From positions 94,169,187-94,233,186 of the forward strand of contig CM066732.1 of assembly GCA_033961575.1 (NCBI GenBank): a stretch of 64,000 nucleotides of DNA, in the 5' to 3' direction. This document shows positions 11,395 through 22,129 of the stretch, piece after piece. The position numbers and the translations under genes were made by a program. This DNA comes from Aselliscus stoliczkanus (lineage: Eukaryota; Chordata; Mammalia; Chiroptera; Hipposideridae). Every line of letters begins with the position of its first letter. The stretch's first letter is position 1. A model generated the notes under the pieces. The model searched no databases, had not been told where the DNA came from, and saw nothing but the letters and a program-made list of their open reading frames with translations.

Positions 11395-12255
11395 AATAAA
11401 CTTTACTGGTGAAAAATAACATTCATCAATTTTAAGTGTATAATTTAATAATATATATTCATACATTTGTAATAAAATTCATCAATTCTAACTGCAATTT
11501 GATGATTTTTCTCACAATCTCTGGTTTAACTTTTAATTTACTTAATGGTGTCTTTTGAAGAGCCAAAGTTTATATTTTTGATGAAGTGTAACTCATGGCT
11601 TTTTATTCTATGATCTGTTTCTGTGTTCTAAGAACTCTTTTCATAAGTTCACAAAGAGTTTTCTCTTGGATGTTTTGTAATTTTAAGTTATATCAATTAT
11701 TTTGAGTCAATTTTTGAGTGTGGTAGAAGGTAAGGGTCATGATTGGTATTTTTGCATATGTCTCTCTGATGTTTTTAGTACCATTTATTTAAAAACTATT
11801 CTTTATTCATTGAATTATCTTGGGAGCTTTGTCAATTATCAGTTGGTCATATACACCTGGGCTGATTTCTGGACCCTTATTCTATTCCATTGCATTGACC
11901 TATGTGTTTATCCCTATGTGAATCAAATACAGTCTTGATGAACTTAACTTTATAGTAATCCCTGATACCAATTAGAAAAATCCTATTCTTTCTTTATTTT
12001 GGAAAATTGTGTTGGATATAGTAGGTTCTCTGTGTTTCCAAAACTTTTTTAGGTTCAAGATACCAATATCAACATAAAAAATAGGTTGGCATTTTCATTG
12101 AAATCCTATTACTCTATAGATCTATTTGTGAAAAATTGAGTCTTCTAACAATCAAGTCTTCTAGACTAACAATATTGAGTCTTCTAATCTATGAATATGG
12201 TACTTTCTTAATTTATTTAGGCATAGCTTAATTTCTCTCATTAATGTTTTGTACT
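11395..12255 (-). pseudogene. Third antisense L1 relic (3' UTR and ORF2 C-terminal part)
   Basis: 11395-11530 resembles an L1M 3' UTR. About 11540-12255 follows antisense ORF2 C-terminal sequence (landmarks TTTTGAGTCAATTTTTGAGT, CTATTCCATTGCATTGACCT, ATATTGAGTCTTCTAATC). A short local reiteration of GTCTTCTA occurs at 12138-12195. Many stops and indels; non-functional. Confidence 0.65.
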
Positions 12256-12303
12256 GTTTAATGTATCAACCCAACAGCAACTTAAACTAAAATCTTAGTT
12301 TAA

Positions 12304-12496
12304 GGTAATTGCTTCTCAAACTTTAACATGCATCAAAATCAAGTGACAGGCTTGTTAAAAACAGATTCGTAAGTCCTAACCCCTGAGTTTCTGATTTAGT
12401 TGGTCCAATGAAGAGCACAAATTTGACATATCTGACAACATTTCAGGTGATGCTGATATGGCAGCTACAAGGGCAATATTTCAAGAACTACCAGTG
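12304..12496 (+). mobile_element. MER5A-like hAT MITE
   Basis: Matches the layout of the old eutherian MER5A element: GCTTCTCAAACTTTAACATG at the start, AACCCCTGAGTTTCTGATTT in the middle, CAGGTGATGCTGATATGG later and a decayed end TTTCAAGAACTACCAGTG. About 190 bp, as usual for the family. It is non-autonomous and heavily diverged. Confidence 0.75.
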
Positions 12497-12586
12497 TAGA
12501 GTTATTTCATTTTGTTTTGTTTGGCCAAACACATAATATCAATTAGAGCTTCAAACACACATGAGGAGTTTTTGTAGTTATGGAAT

Positions 12587-13046
12587 TTTATATATATGAT
12601 TTTATTGGGGAATTGGAAGCAGGAAACAGCATTGGGGAACCAGGGAAGGGGAACAGACAAGTTGTTGTCCTTTAGTTCTTCAGTCTAGTTGAGGAGGATA
12701 TTGCTTCACTGGCCCATGTTGGTATCATCATTGCGCTCTTCTCAGGTGAGGCTGATCAGTTGCTGGCCTCTGGATGGCTGCTCACAGCGGCTCTTGGCAG
12801 CTCAAACTGACTGCCAGCCACTCACGCTGGCTGCCAGCCACTCACTGTAGCTTATGGCAGCCCACTGCAGCAGGGGCTGCAGCTATGCCGTCCCCTGGGG
12901 AATCACAGCAGCCCAGCTCCAGGTGGAGCTGTTGTTCACCATCTTAGCTGTAGAGGACAGTGTCACTGGCCCTCATATGTGGGATCCAAACTGGGGTCGC
13001 TGGTGTCCCAAGCCAGCTCTTAACCAATGTGCCACTTGGCTGACCC
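12587..13046 (-). mobile_element. Long tRNA-derived SINE (Rhin-1-like), antisense
   Basis: Flanked by target duplications TGTAGTTATGGAAT at 12573-12586 and 13047-13060. Reading the minus strand: tRNA-like head (GGGTCAGCCAAGTGGCACAT), B-box region, a GC-rich middle with reiterated GCTGCCAGCCACTCA-like units, then ACTAGACTGAAGAACTAAAG, C-rich blocks and CCCCAATAAAATC before a decayed tail. The middle is longer here than in the copies at 20108 and 49683. Polymerase III SINE; no protein. Confidence 0.85.
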
Positions 13047-13060
13047 TGTAGTTATGGAAT

Positions 13061-14437
13061 CTTAAGGAAGAGTTTAGTTTTTCCTCACTTTATTGTTCCC
13101 AATAGTTGAGTGATGAATTTTTACCAGTTCAGTTTTATATCAATGTTGTGCTACTTGAATGAGGTATCATGTTCTTAGGAGGTAGTCTTCTATGAGAACT
13201 CCCACCTTATGGCAGGTCTAGTCTTGTTCTCTTTCCTCCTGCATCTTGAAAGATTAAAAAATGGCATGGTTCTACAGATTTACTCAGGGCAAAGCAACTT
13301 CAATGACCCACTTAACACTCTGGATTCCCATTTTTACTTAGTTTTTGGTGTCTGAGAATGTTATACTTTCTTATCAGCTTATTGACAAATATTTTTTTTT
13401 TTAATTTATATTTTATGCAACATGTTTAGTTGTTTCTGATGAGAAGGTCAGACATGGTATCTAGTCTTTCATATACTGTTATAAATAGGCATCTTTAATT
13501 AAATTCTTAAATTTCATACCAATATAGTTTTCACCTATTTAATAGAGGCTTTTTTTTTCTGGCAAATTTTATGTCCCTGTCATTTGTTTTTCCTTATTTC
13601 TTTCTCACTCCCCACTCCCCTTTAAAAATTTTCATACTGTATACTGATTCTCTTTTGATCATTAGTTACATGTGAATGAGGTAAATTCATGTTGGACCAT
13701 TCATTTGACACTTCTGTGGATATGGTGCCATGATTCTGTTCCAGAAAAAAAAAAAAATCTTTTTAACGGCATAAGATATGTGTGTGAGTGAATATTTTTA
13801 GCCTTTAATGTTGAGTGAACTGAGAGCTATCCTGCAGAATTACTCATGGTGCAGCCAATTTTTCTTCTCCTACTGCCTCACTTATAAACTGCTTCTGGGA
13901 AGTGTGCCTTCTCTGTATAATTTATTGTTTTGTCACACTGCCTTATATTTTTTACATCTTCTATGAAAGAAAATCCAGGGAGGTCCCTGCTACTGACTCC
14001 TGCACTCATTTCCCACTGTGGCATATGAGTGCCTATTGTTTTTCTTCTCAGGTGGTGCTGCTGGGAGCAGAATTATTCTGAGCTTGTTTTAGGGTCTGCA
14101 GCTACAGGCAGGCTCCATATCTTTCCATGTCCCTGTTGCTGATCACAATTTTTAAGCAGCCTTTTGTCTTATTTGTGATCCTAAGTTAACTTTTAGGTTT
14201 GTTAGTTTAATCAAAGATGGAGTAAGCATGTCTGGGTTTTGTTTCCTGGTTGCTTTTGGGTGATTTCTCGGAGATGGGGATATGTCCAATGTTTTTCTGC
14301 CATTTTTAACCGGACATGAAGCCACTTGTATTTCTTCTTTCTTTAATAACATATTAATATTCTTGACCATTTTTTTCCTTTGACATGTTTTCTTTCTATA
14401 ATAAAAAAATCAAAAACTAATAAAATATGTTCTTCAG
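13061..14437. other. Unassigned AT-rich DNA
   Basis: About 1.4 kb. The T-rich parts around 13390-13640 and 14330-14400 have the texture of old L1 but no clear landmark. No gene seen. Confidence 0.4.
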
Positions 14438-14471
14438 GAAGGGTGGCAGTGACTATGATGTGAATAGAAAA
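14438..14471 (+). other. Candidate 34-nt micro-exon
   Basis: Preceded by TTCTTCAG (14430-14437) and followed by GTAAGA at 14472. One frame reads KGGSDYDVNRK after a single leading base. The upstream pyrimidine tract is weak. It is paired in phase with the candidate at 14615 (34 + 35 = 69 nt, divisible by three). No known protein recognised. Probably coincidental, recorded because both ends are good. Confidence 0.13.
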
Positions 14472-14614
14472 GTAAGAGCTAATCATAAGATGCAGCCATT
14501 TGTTTGACGGGACTGTTTGAAATGTTCCTGCTCAAGTCCATGGCCCAAGAAGACTTCTTTGGTAAGAACTCACTGGGCTCATTCATGGGTCTGTTCATCA
14601 TCTTATTATTTTAG

Positions 14615-14649
14615 GCGCCATTTGAGAAGGAATTTGAGGAATGGGAAAG
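14615..14649 (+). other. Candidate 35-nt micro-exon
   Basis: An acceptor TTATTATTTTAG (ending at 14614) and a donor AAAG/GTAAGC (GT at 14650) bound 35 nt. The frame continuing from the 14438 candidate reads APFEKEFEEWE plus two bases. The charged peptide looks protein-like, but I know no match. Two micro-exons only 143 nt apart would be unusual; chance splice signals are the main alternative. Confidence 0.15.
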
Positions 14650-17314
14650 GTAAGCTTTCCTGGGTGACCTTGACAATTCTTTTGTAACACCTGTTTTCTT
14701 TTTTCTTTGCCATCTTCCTATCATCATCAGGACTATCAAGTGCCCTTTGCATTGTCATAAGAATTTGAAGAAAATGGCTGAATCAAATTCAATTTAATTT
14801 GGAATGATTTAAAGCTCAGATTACTCCATTTTCAGTATATATAAAAGACAAAGCAAGATAATCAAAACAAAACTTTGCTGATACATATGTGCGATATCAA
14901 TGAGCTGACGTGTATGTGAAATGTCACTTGTTTTTCTGCTTTTATAACTTCCAAGTCATTTCAGCCACAATTAAATAAATCACATCATTGACCACAAAAT
15001 AAACATATTAAAAATTGCTTTGTAGTAGTCCTTATGTGCATCCTCCAAGCAAAATGGAGTTGGATCCAACTTTCCTCTTGATCAGTATAAATTGGGGAGA
15101 AGGCACTTAAATATTTAAATTTAATATTAATATAAATAATTTATATTTATATAAAATAAATAATGAAGTACTTAAATTTACATACTGCAGATTATCCAAA
15201 ACTCTCTGCCTATATTACCTCAGATAGACTACCATAGGACAGCACTAGTTACAAGACTTTTGTTTTTCACTATTACCAGAATGCCATCAATTATTGAAGT
15301 ATTTATGCTTAAACCAAAAAGCACAATATTGTAAGTTTACAACTTCAACATCCTGAAAACAGATGGTAGAATATTATCAATCATCTCCAGACAGTTACAA
15401 GTAAATGAGGAAAAGAATAGGATAGACTGAGAATTCTCAAAAGCTTATACAAATAGATTAATCACATTATTTCCCTCCAAGAATATTTGTACTGGACACA
15501 GAGCTATGTTTACATGCTGTTAACACAACATTAAAAGATATTCCACAACCTAAACTATTGCAAATTCTGCCTGCTTGACTAATATTGCTAGACATTCATT
15601 GATTTTTAAGTAGCTAGATTATCCTCTTACAATCTCAAAATCACTTTAGCAAAAATTAGAAAAATGTACTGACAAGCAGAGGAAAATACTCCCCAAACTA
15701 CATAAAAATGCATTTGGTTACCTTGGGTATCCAAAACAAAATCCTCAGAAAAATTATCCTTTCTTTAATGAAAAACACTTGAAAAATATTTTCAAAAGTT
15801 TGGTGACACCCCGTTCTTTGTGAAGAAAATTAATCATAGTATTGATGGAGTAGAAAACACAAGGGGATTTTCAATGAAATGTTTTCTTTCTTTTTCACTG
15901 ATGCAATATTTGAAATGGGAGCACAGGGCATATTTTTAAGCAAAGTTGTTGTCAGCAAGCATGACTCTTTTCAGCAAATCACCTGTGGTCTTATGAACGA
16001 GTCGTTGTAGACATCAAATTAAAAGACATGAACTCAGTGTCTGTTTTGATTTAAATTGTGGTCTCTGATGGATTAAATAATTTATCAGTATTTACAGGTT
16101 CTTCATTCTCCCTTCAAAATAGTCTAATGAGAATGAAACGTTGCTTAAAAACTGTTAGTGTACCACCATACTTTATGATTAATTACCTCTATCACCTCAG
16201 TACGTAGGTCTGTGTCTACATAACAAATGGGAAAACTGCTCTTGATCATTGAAGCAACTAGGCAAGAAATAAAACATCTGTTGTTCTGTAGACAGGGTTC
16301 AATGCTCTTCCTCTTTTCCAACAAACACAATTATTTCCAAGAAAGAGGTAAGAGCCTTTGTTGGAGTCACATGAGGTCCATATCAGAGCTGGGACCAGAG
16401 CTCACAGCATTTTCCTGGTTGCCAAAGACTACCTCCTGGTCATATTACCTGAGCTGTTTTTCTTAAGCTCTCCAATCTTTAACTTGGTAGCATGGGAAAA
16501 CTTTTCTAGTTATCACAGAAAAAGCAACCTTCTGCTGGATGATAGGATTTTGGCCAAGCAGAGGCTAAAGGCTGAGTGTGGCAAAGACTTCTATCCAAAT
16601 GTAGTGACTGTTGGCTATGTCCCATGAATTCCCACCCTCTAGCCTAGGCACTGTACATTTGAGCTTTCCTTGTCATGTTGGGCTCTCTAGTAGGATGGTT
16701 AACCTCTATAGGAGAGAGTTCAAAAATTAGACATCCTGGTTCAAGGAGCAATCCTCAGAGAGAAAAGTTGCCACAGGACTGAAACTAGCTTTGGACATAG
16801 AAACAACATCACTAAGAGCACTTAGGAAAATATTATTTACAAATTGAGCAACATTCCTACTGGTCATGCTATTGATGACTAATATACTCATATTGGTAAG
16901 GGTACTTCAAAATCATTCATCAGAGTAACATACAGGGAGTTCTTATTCCTTGCCATTAGTTGTTTTTATTACCCTTTCTCTGATGTTCACCAATTCATGG
17001 CAGATCATTTCAATTTGTGGGAAATGAAGCATAAAGAGACAAATGAATATTCAAATTGACTATTTCAACTATGGAAATGAGTCAGAACCAAGGTATATAA
17101 TTCTAAATAAAAAATTGCCCTTAGTCTTTCAGTTCAATGTTTTCCTTTGTGCCAGTCATAATATGTCCTGCAGGAAACAAGGAGCAAAAGGACTCATCAA
17201 CCCCCACCATTTACATTCTTCCTGCACAGAGCCATTTCTCCTTTTTTCTTGCACTCTCCCCACCTTTTTTCTTCCCCTTTCTCCTCTTTCTCATCCACCC
17301 TCTCTATTCTTTTA
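14650..17314. other. Unassigned AT-rich DNA
   Basis: About 2.6 kb without a named repeat or gene. 15105-15175 is a low-complexity AAT/TTA-rich patch. Short overlapping frames at 16145-16627 are not supported by any family resemblance. Confidence 0.4.
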
Positions 17315-17435
17315 TTCATTCACTAATTCAAAAGTAGTTATTGAGTCTCAGATGACATACTAGGTGCTGAGTACTCATCATTAATCGAAGCAGACAGAAA
17401 TTCTTGCCTTCACGAAGTTTGCATTCTCCTTTTTC
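17315..17435 (-). mobile_element. L2 LINE 3' end fragment
   Basis: Antisense L2 pattern: CATTCACTAATTCAAAAGTAG, 'TACTAGGTGCTGAGTACTCA', then ATTCTTGCCTTCACGAAG. Old mammalian element with no coding capacity. Confidence 0.6.
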
Positions 17436-17779
17436 CTACATGTTTCATTAGCAGTGCTACTATAGTTCAAGGACTCCTAGAAGCACCTGCTCTGTCACTT
17501 TGGTCCACAAGTGCTGTCCCATTTCCATGGCACCTATATTTTCTCTACTTGGAGGTAAGATGCATGCATGGGTAAAGGGGCAGGGGAGAGCTACACACAT
17601 GCACTGCAGAACATAGGGACAATGATAAAAAGCCTCAATCTTGTGAAAGGACAGTATCACCGAACCTAAACCTAAGTGCAGCATCGCATCCCAGGTAGTC
17701 TTCCTAGTCCTCTAGATTTGAAGTTAAGCTCAAAATTATCAGCATGACTTTATTTGGCATTATGAGGAAAGTATAGGAT

Positions 17780-17910
17780 TCAGTCACATATACCTGGAAA
17801 TGCATTTTAGTTCTGTGGCCTAGGATAGGTCAAATAACTTCTTTAGGTTTCAGTTTACTCAATTCTTAAGTGAATTTAACATCATTTACCTTGTGAGTTC
17901 TATCATTATT
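17780..17910 (+). mobile_element. MIR SINE fragment
   Basis: Core pattern TTAGTTCTGTGGCCTAGGA, then AAATAACTTCTTTAGGTTTC, typical of MIR (tGTGACCTTGGGCAAgt...). Diverged and truncated. Confidence 0.55.
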
Positions 17911-18030
17911 TTATTCATTCATTCAATAAGTACTTATTGAGCTCGTACTATGTACTAGGCACTGCTATAAATCCTGGAGATATAAAAATGAAGAGACAAA
18001 AATTCCTGCCTTTATGGAGCTTACATGGAC
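17911..18030 (-). mobile_element. L2 LINE 3' end fragment
   Basis: Antisense L2 pattern with ATTCATTCATTCAATAAGTA, 'ACTATGTACTAGGCACTGCT' and CTGCCTTTATGGAGCTTACA. It is better preserved than the copy at 17315 and has the same orientation. Confidence 0.7.
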
Positions 18031-18654
18031 AGAATATTGCCTACTACTATGGAAAACTTGGAGTTACCTAATCTTTCTGTATCAATTATTGAAGCAAACA
18101 GTTATTTTTTGAAATATTCTTAAAGTAGCAACAGAAATTAGCATGCACCTGGCATATATGTTTTCATTATGTTTTACCTTTTTTTTTTCTATGCGAATGA
18201 GCTTAGCTGGGTCAAGTGCAGTGAAGAAGTGCATCTGTTAGTGACGTTTTTCAAAAACTATGCATAAAATCATCTAGTATTTCCTGGAAAAGATGTCACA
18301 TGAGTATAACCAGGAGCAGAGAAACTATAATCAGTTTTGATGGTTTCTGCTGGGCATTCAGTGAAGCAGATTACCTCAGAGAGGAACAAGCCTGGGAAAG
18401 ACTTTTGTAACTGGGTGGCAGCACCTGAGGCATCAAGAGGACATCCTGTGCCCAGGATATCTGATTCCTCCAGGAAGAATATTGTCTTTTATAGCCCTTT
18501 CCTTTAGTATCTGATTTTTCTTCAACTCCTTTTTAAAATCTATTCCCATTTTTCAAAGCTTAGAAACCATGCCCAATGGAACACTAGCTGTGAAATTAAT
18601 GAATGTGTGTCTCTGTTTGATCAGCCAGGCTATTAAAAAGCCCTTGAGACAGAT
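18031..18654. other. Unassigned non-coding DNA
   Basis: About 0.6 kb before the L1 insertion. Nothing recognised. Confidence 0.45.
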
Positions 18655-19347
18655 TCTGAAATAGATTAAAATCACAATGCTTTCCTGTTCATTGAGTCAC
18701 ATAGAAAGAAATGGAATTACTACCAAAAAACTATTAGAACTGGTAAATGAATTTAGTAAAGTAGGACACAAAATTAATATTCAAAAATTGGTTGCATATT
18801 TATACACCAATAACAGAAAGAGAAATTAAGGAAATAATCCCATTTACAACTACACCAAAAATATAAATAAAATACCTAGGAATAAATTTAACCAGGGAGG
18901 TAAAATACCTGTACTCAAAAAAATTAGAAGACATTAAAGGAAGACATTAAAGAAGATATAAATAAATGGAAGCATATACCATGGTCATGGATAGGAAGTA
19001 TTAACATAGTTAAAATGTCCATACTACCCAAAGCAATATATAGATTCAATGCAGTTTGTATCAAAATACCAATGGCATTTTTCACAGAACTAGAACAAAT
19101 AATCTTAAGATTATATGGAACAAAAAAGACCCCAAATAGCAACAGCAGTCTTGAGAAAGAACAACAAAGAGGGAGCTATCACTCTACCTGATATCAAACT
19201 ATTCTACAAGTTTATAGTAATCAAACAGCATGGTACTGGCATAAAAACAGACACGTATCAGTGGAACAGAATAGAGAGTCCAAAAATGGTCAATTAATCT
19301 ATGGCAAAGGAGACAAGAATATACAATGGGGTAAAAATAGTCTATTC

Positions 19348-19671
19348 CAGAGGTCGTCAAACTGCAGTCGAAGAGCCACATGTGGCTCTTTGGGTACATT
19401 CCATCTCAAAAGTTTGTCGATCCCTAGAAGAGCTAATCCTGTCCCTCAAATTTAAAAATTATTCAAGAGCCATAAATATATTTTTACATAATCACCATTA
19501 TATGAATAATATCCTTTAAAAACTTTATAAGTGAAACTAGGATAGTTTTATTTTCATTTTCAATTTTACTTCAGGGCCACATGTACATACCCAAACAGCC
19601 GCATGTGGCTCATGAGCCGAAGTTTGCTGACCCCTGGCTGCTCTTCCATCTCAAAAGTTTGCCGACCCCTG
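19348..19671. mobile_element. Composite non-autonomous hAT element
   Basis: The ends are CAGAGGTCGTCAAACTGC and its inverse GTTTGCCGACCCCTG, and the 8-bp duplication GTCTATTC is perfect at 19340-19347 and 19672-19679, as hAT transposases produce. Inside, the sub-terminal hairpin GAGCCACATGTGGCTC near 19372 is mirrored at about 19600. A segment CCATCTCAAAAGTTTG followed by a terminus-like sequence appears both near 19402 and at the true right end, and a second right-end-like sequence (AGTTTGCTGACCCCTG) lies at 19621-19636. It is non-coding and inserted into the L1. Confidence 0.88.
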
Positions 19672-20107
19672 GTCTATTCAATAAATGGTGCTGGGAAAAC
19701 TGGACAGATACATTCAAAAGAAAATGAAACTAGACCACCTTCTTGCACCATATATAAGAATAAAGTCAAAATGGTTTAAAGACTTAAATGTAAGACTAGA
19801 AACCATAAAAATCCTAGAAGAAAACATAGGCAGTAAACTCTCTGACATTGCTCTTAGTAATATTTTTTGGATATGTCTTCTAGGGCAATAGAAAAACAAG
19901 AAAAAGAAACAAATGGGTCTACATCAAGCTAAAAACTTTTTTGCACAGCAAAGGAAACCATCAACAGCAAAAGGAAACCATCAATAAAACAAAAAGACAA
20001 CCTACTGAATGGGAGAAGATAATTGCCGATGATACATCTGATAAGGGGTTAATATGGAAAATTTTAAAAAGAACTTATACAAGTCAACATCAAAAAAATA
20101 CCCAAAA

Positions 20108-20539
20108 GGGCCAGCTGAGTGGTGCATTGGTTAAGAGCTGGCTTGGGATGACAGCGGCCCCGGTTCGGATCCCACATGTGAGGGCCAGTGACACTGCCCT
20201 CTACAGCTAACAACAGCTCCACCTGGAGCTGGGCTGCGTGAGCCCCGGTGATGTGTAGGCTGCAGCCCCTGCTGCAGTGGGCTGCCATAGGCTACAGTGA
20301 GTGGGTGGCAGCCGGTGTGAACTGCCAACAGCGGCTGTGAGCAGCCATCCAGAGGCCGGCAACCTATCTACCTCACCTGAGAAGAGCGCAATGATGATAC
20401 CAACATGGGCCAGTGAAGCAATGTCCTCCACAACTAGACTGAAGAACAAAAGGACAGCAACTTGTCTGTTCCCCTTCCCTGGTTCCCCAACGCTGTTCTC
20501 CTCCCCCAGTTCCCCAATAAAATCTTAAAAAAAAAAAAA
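20108..20539 (+). mobile_element. Long tRNA-derived SINE (Rhin-1-like)
   Basis: The head GGGCCAGCTGAGTGGTGCAT carries the A-box region and GGTTCGGATCC at 20162-20172 is a good B box for RNA polymerase III. A GC-rich middle is followed by ACTAGACTGAAGAACAAAAG, C-rich blocks, CCCCAATAAAATC and a poly-A ending at 20539. It sits in the A-rich stretch of L1 ORF2 between 'CATCAAAAAAATACCCAAAA' and 'AATCCAATTAAAAAAATGGG'; the target duplication is ambiguous because of the A runs. Open frames on either strand here are by-products of the SINE. Confidence 0.88.
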
Positions 20540-21543
20540 TAATCCAATTAAAAAAATGGGTGGAGGACCTGAATACACATTCCTCCAAAGAGGACATACA
20601 GATGGCCAATAGACATGAAAATATGCTTAACATCATTAATCATCAGAGAAATGCAAGTTAAAACCACAATGAGATATAACCTCACACCTATAAGAATAGC
20701 TATAGTCAATAAATCAACAACTAGTATTGGCAAGAATGTGGAGAAAAGAGAACCCTGGTGCACTGTTAGCATGATTTGCAAATTGATATACCTGCTATGG
20801 AAAACAGTATGGAGATTTCTCAAAAAATTAAAAACAGAAGTAACTGATGACCCAGTAATTCCACTTCTTGGTTTTTATCTGAAGAAATCCAAAACACTAA
20901 TTTGAAAGATAAATGCACCTCTATGTTCACTGCAGCATTATTTAAAATAGTCAAGTTATGGAAGTAACTATAAGTGTTCATTGATAGACAATTGGATAAA
21001 GAAGATGTACACATATACAATGGAGTATTAGTCTGTCATAAAAAAGAATGAAATCTTACCATTTGTGACAACATGGATGGACCCAGAGGGCATTATGCTA
21101 AGTGAAAGAAGTCAGACAAATGCCATATGATCTCACTTATATGTGGAATATAAAGAACAAAATAAACAAGCAAAACAGAAACTGACTCACAGATACAGAA
21201 AATAAACTGATGGTAGACATATGGGACGGGGGTTGGGGGGTTGCGTGAAAAAAGTAAAGGGATTAAGAAGTACAATTTGGTAGTTACAAAATAGTCATGG
21301 GGATATAAAGTATAGGGAATATAGTCAATAATATTGTAATAACTATATATAGCGCCAGGTGGGTACTTGACTGATCACTTTGTAAATTATGTGGGTGTCT
21401 GACCACTGTGCTGTACACCTGATACTAATATAAAAAATGGTGGATACTAACTGTAATGGAAAAAAGGTGTGACTAACAAATGAATAAATAACTGAACAAA
21501 TAAAAAAAAAAACAAATAAATGAAATTAATCTGAAAAGATTAA

Positions 21544-21913
21544 CTTTTCAGAAGGCCATTTAAGTTACTACCAGAAGTTTTTTTAGAGTTTTCTCTAGTT
21601 CCAAAGTGTACAATATGGGTTGTAGTTTCTTTTTTAACAATGGATTTTCTGGTTATGATCAACTTTCAATACCTTTTGGAAATAGTTAAGGTCTATGTTA
21701 TAAATGAATATTGTAAGGAATTTTAGTTACTTTGGGATTTATATAAATTCTAATAATGAATAATGATTTATGCTATGTAACCTATGAAACTCATTTGTTT
21801 GTAAGACTTAATGTCATGAGGCTCTACTGATTTGAATGCATAATATTTATTCAATGTTCTGTTTCAAACACTATTCTCCTACTTATGTTTTTTTTTCCTC
21901 TCATCCCAAGTAA

Positions 21914-21916
<3 letters not shown>
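21544..21916. other. Unassigned AT-rich DNA
   Basis: No gene or nameable repeat between the L1 target site and the TC run. Confidence 0.45.

Positions 21917-21978
<62 letters not shown>
21917..21978. repeat. (TC)n microsatellite
   Basis: About 31 uninterrupted TC units. A similar run of the same strand composition lies at 47591. Confidence 0.98.
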
Positions 21979-21981
<3 letters not shown>

Positions 21982-22110
21982 GCTCCATAATGGTCCATAA
22001 AGGCAAAGTTCTGTTTTGTGTTTTTTCTGTTTTGTTCACTGTTGTATCTCCAGAACCTAAACAGGGCCTGGTATATAGTAAATGCTCAATATTTATTGAC
22101 TGTTGAATGT
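21979..22110 (+). mobile_element. L2 LINE 3' fragment
   Basis: Sense L2 end: TTGTTCACTGTTGTATCTCC, AGAACCTAAACAGGGCCTGG, TAGTAAATGCTCAATATTTA. Truncated by the TC microsatellite. Confidence 0.7.
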
Positions 22111-22129
22111 GTTTAGGTTTTTAATTTTA

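Larger units (their letters stand above)
18670..21529 (+). pseudogene. 5'-truncated L1 LINE (ORF2 C-terminal half and 3' UTR)
   Basis: Starts near the reverse-transcriptase FADD region (decayed at 18675-18710) and runs through the classic 3' half of ORF2: CCTAGGAATAAATTTAACCA, TGGTACTGGCATAAAAACAG, CTGGGAAAACTGGACAGA, GAAAACAGTATGGAGATTTC, then a 3' UTR and A-rich tail. A near-identical target duplication TCTGAAA(T)AGATTAA lies at 18655-18669 and 21530-21543. Frameshifts, stops and small internal repeats (for example at 18932-18955 and 19950-19985) make it dead. It is interrupted by a hAT at 19348 and a SINE at 20108, both younger than it. Confidence 0.9.

Noticed and set aside
20108..20180. 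Possible tRNA gene because of A-box and B-box sequences
   Set aside because: The head belongs to a SINE with poly-A tail and sibling copies. It does not fold as an intact tRNA with a proper acceptor stem as far as I can judge.
20131..20328. CpG-rich patch as a promoter CpG island
   Set aside because: The G+C comes from the SINE body and is far shorter than a CpG island.
21885..22106. Frame with a long leucine-serine repeat
   Set aside because: Translation of the TC microsatellite.
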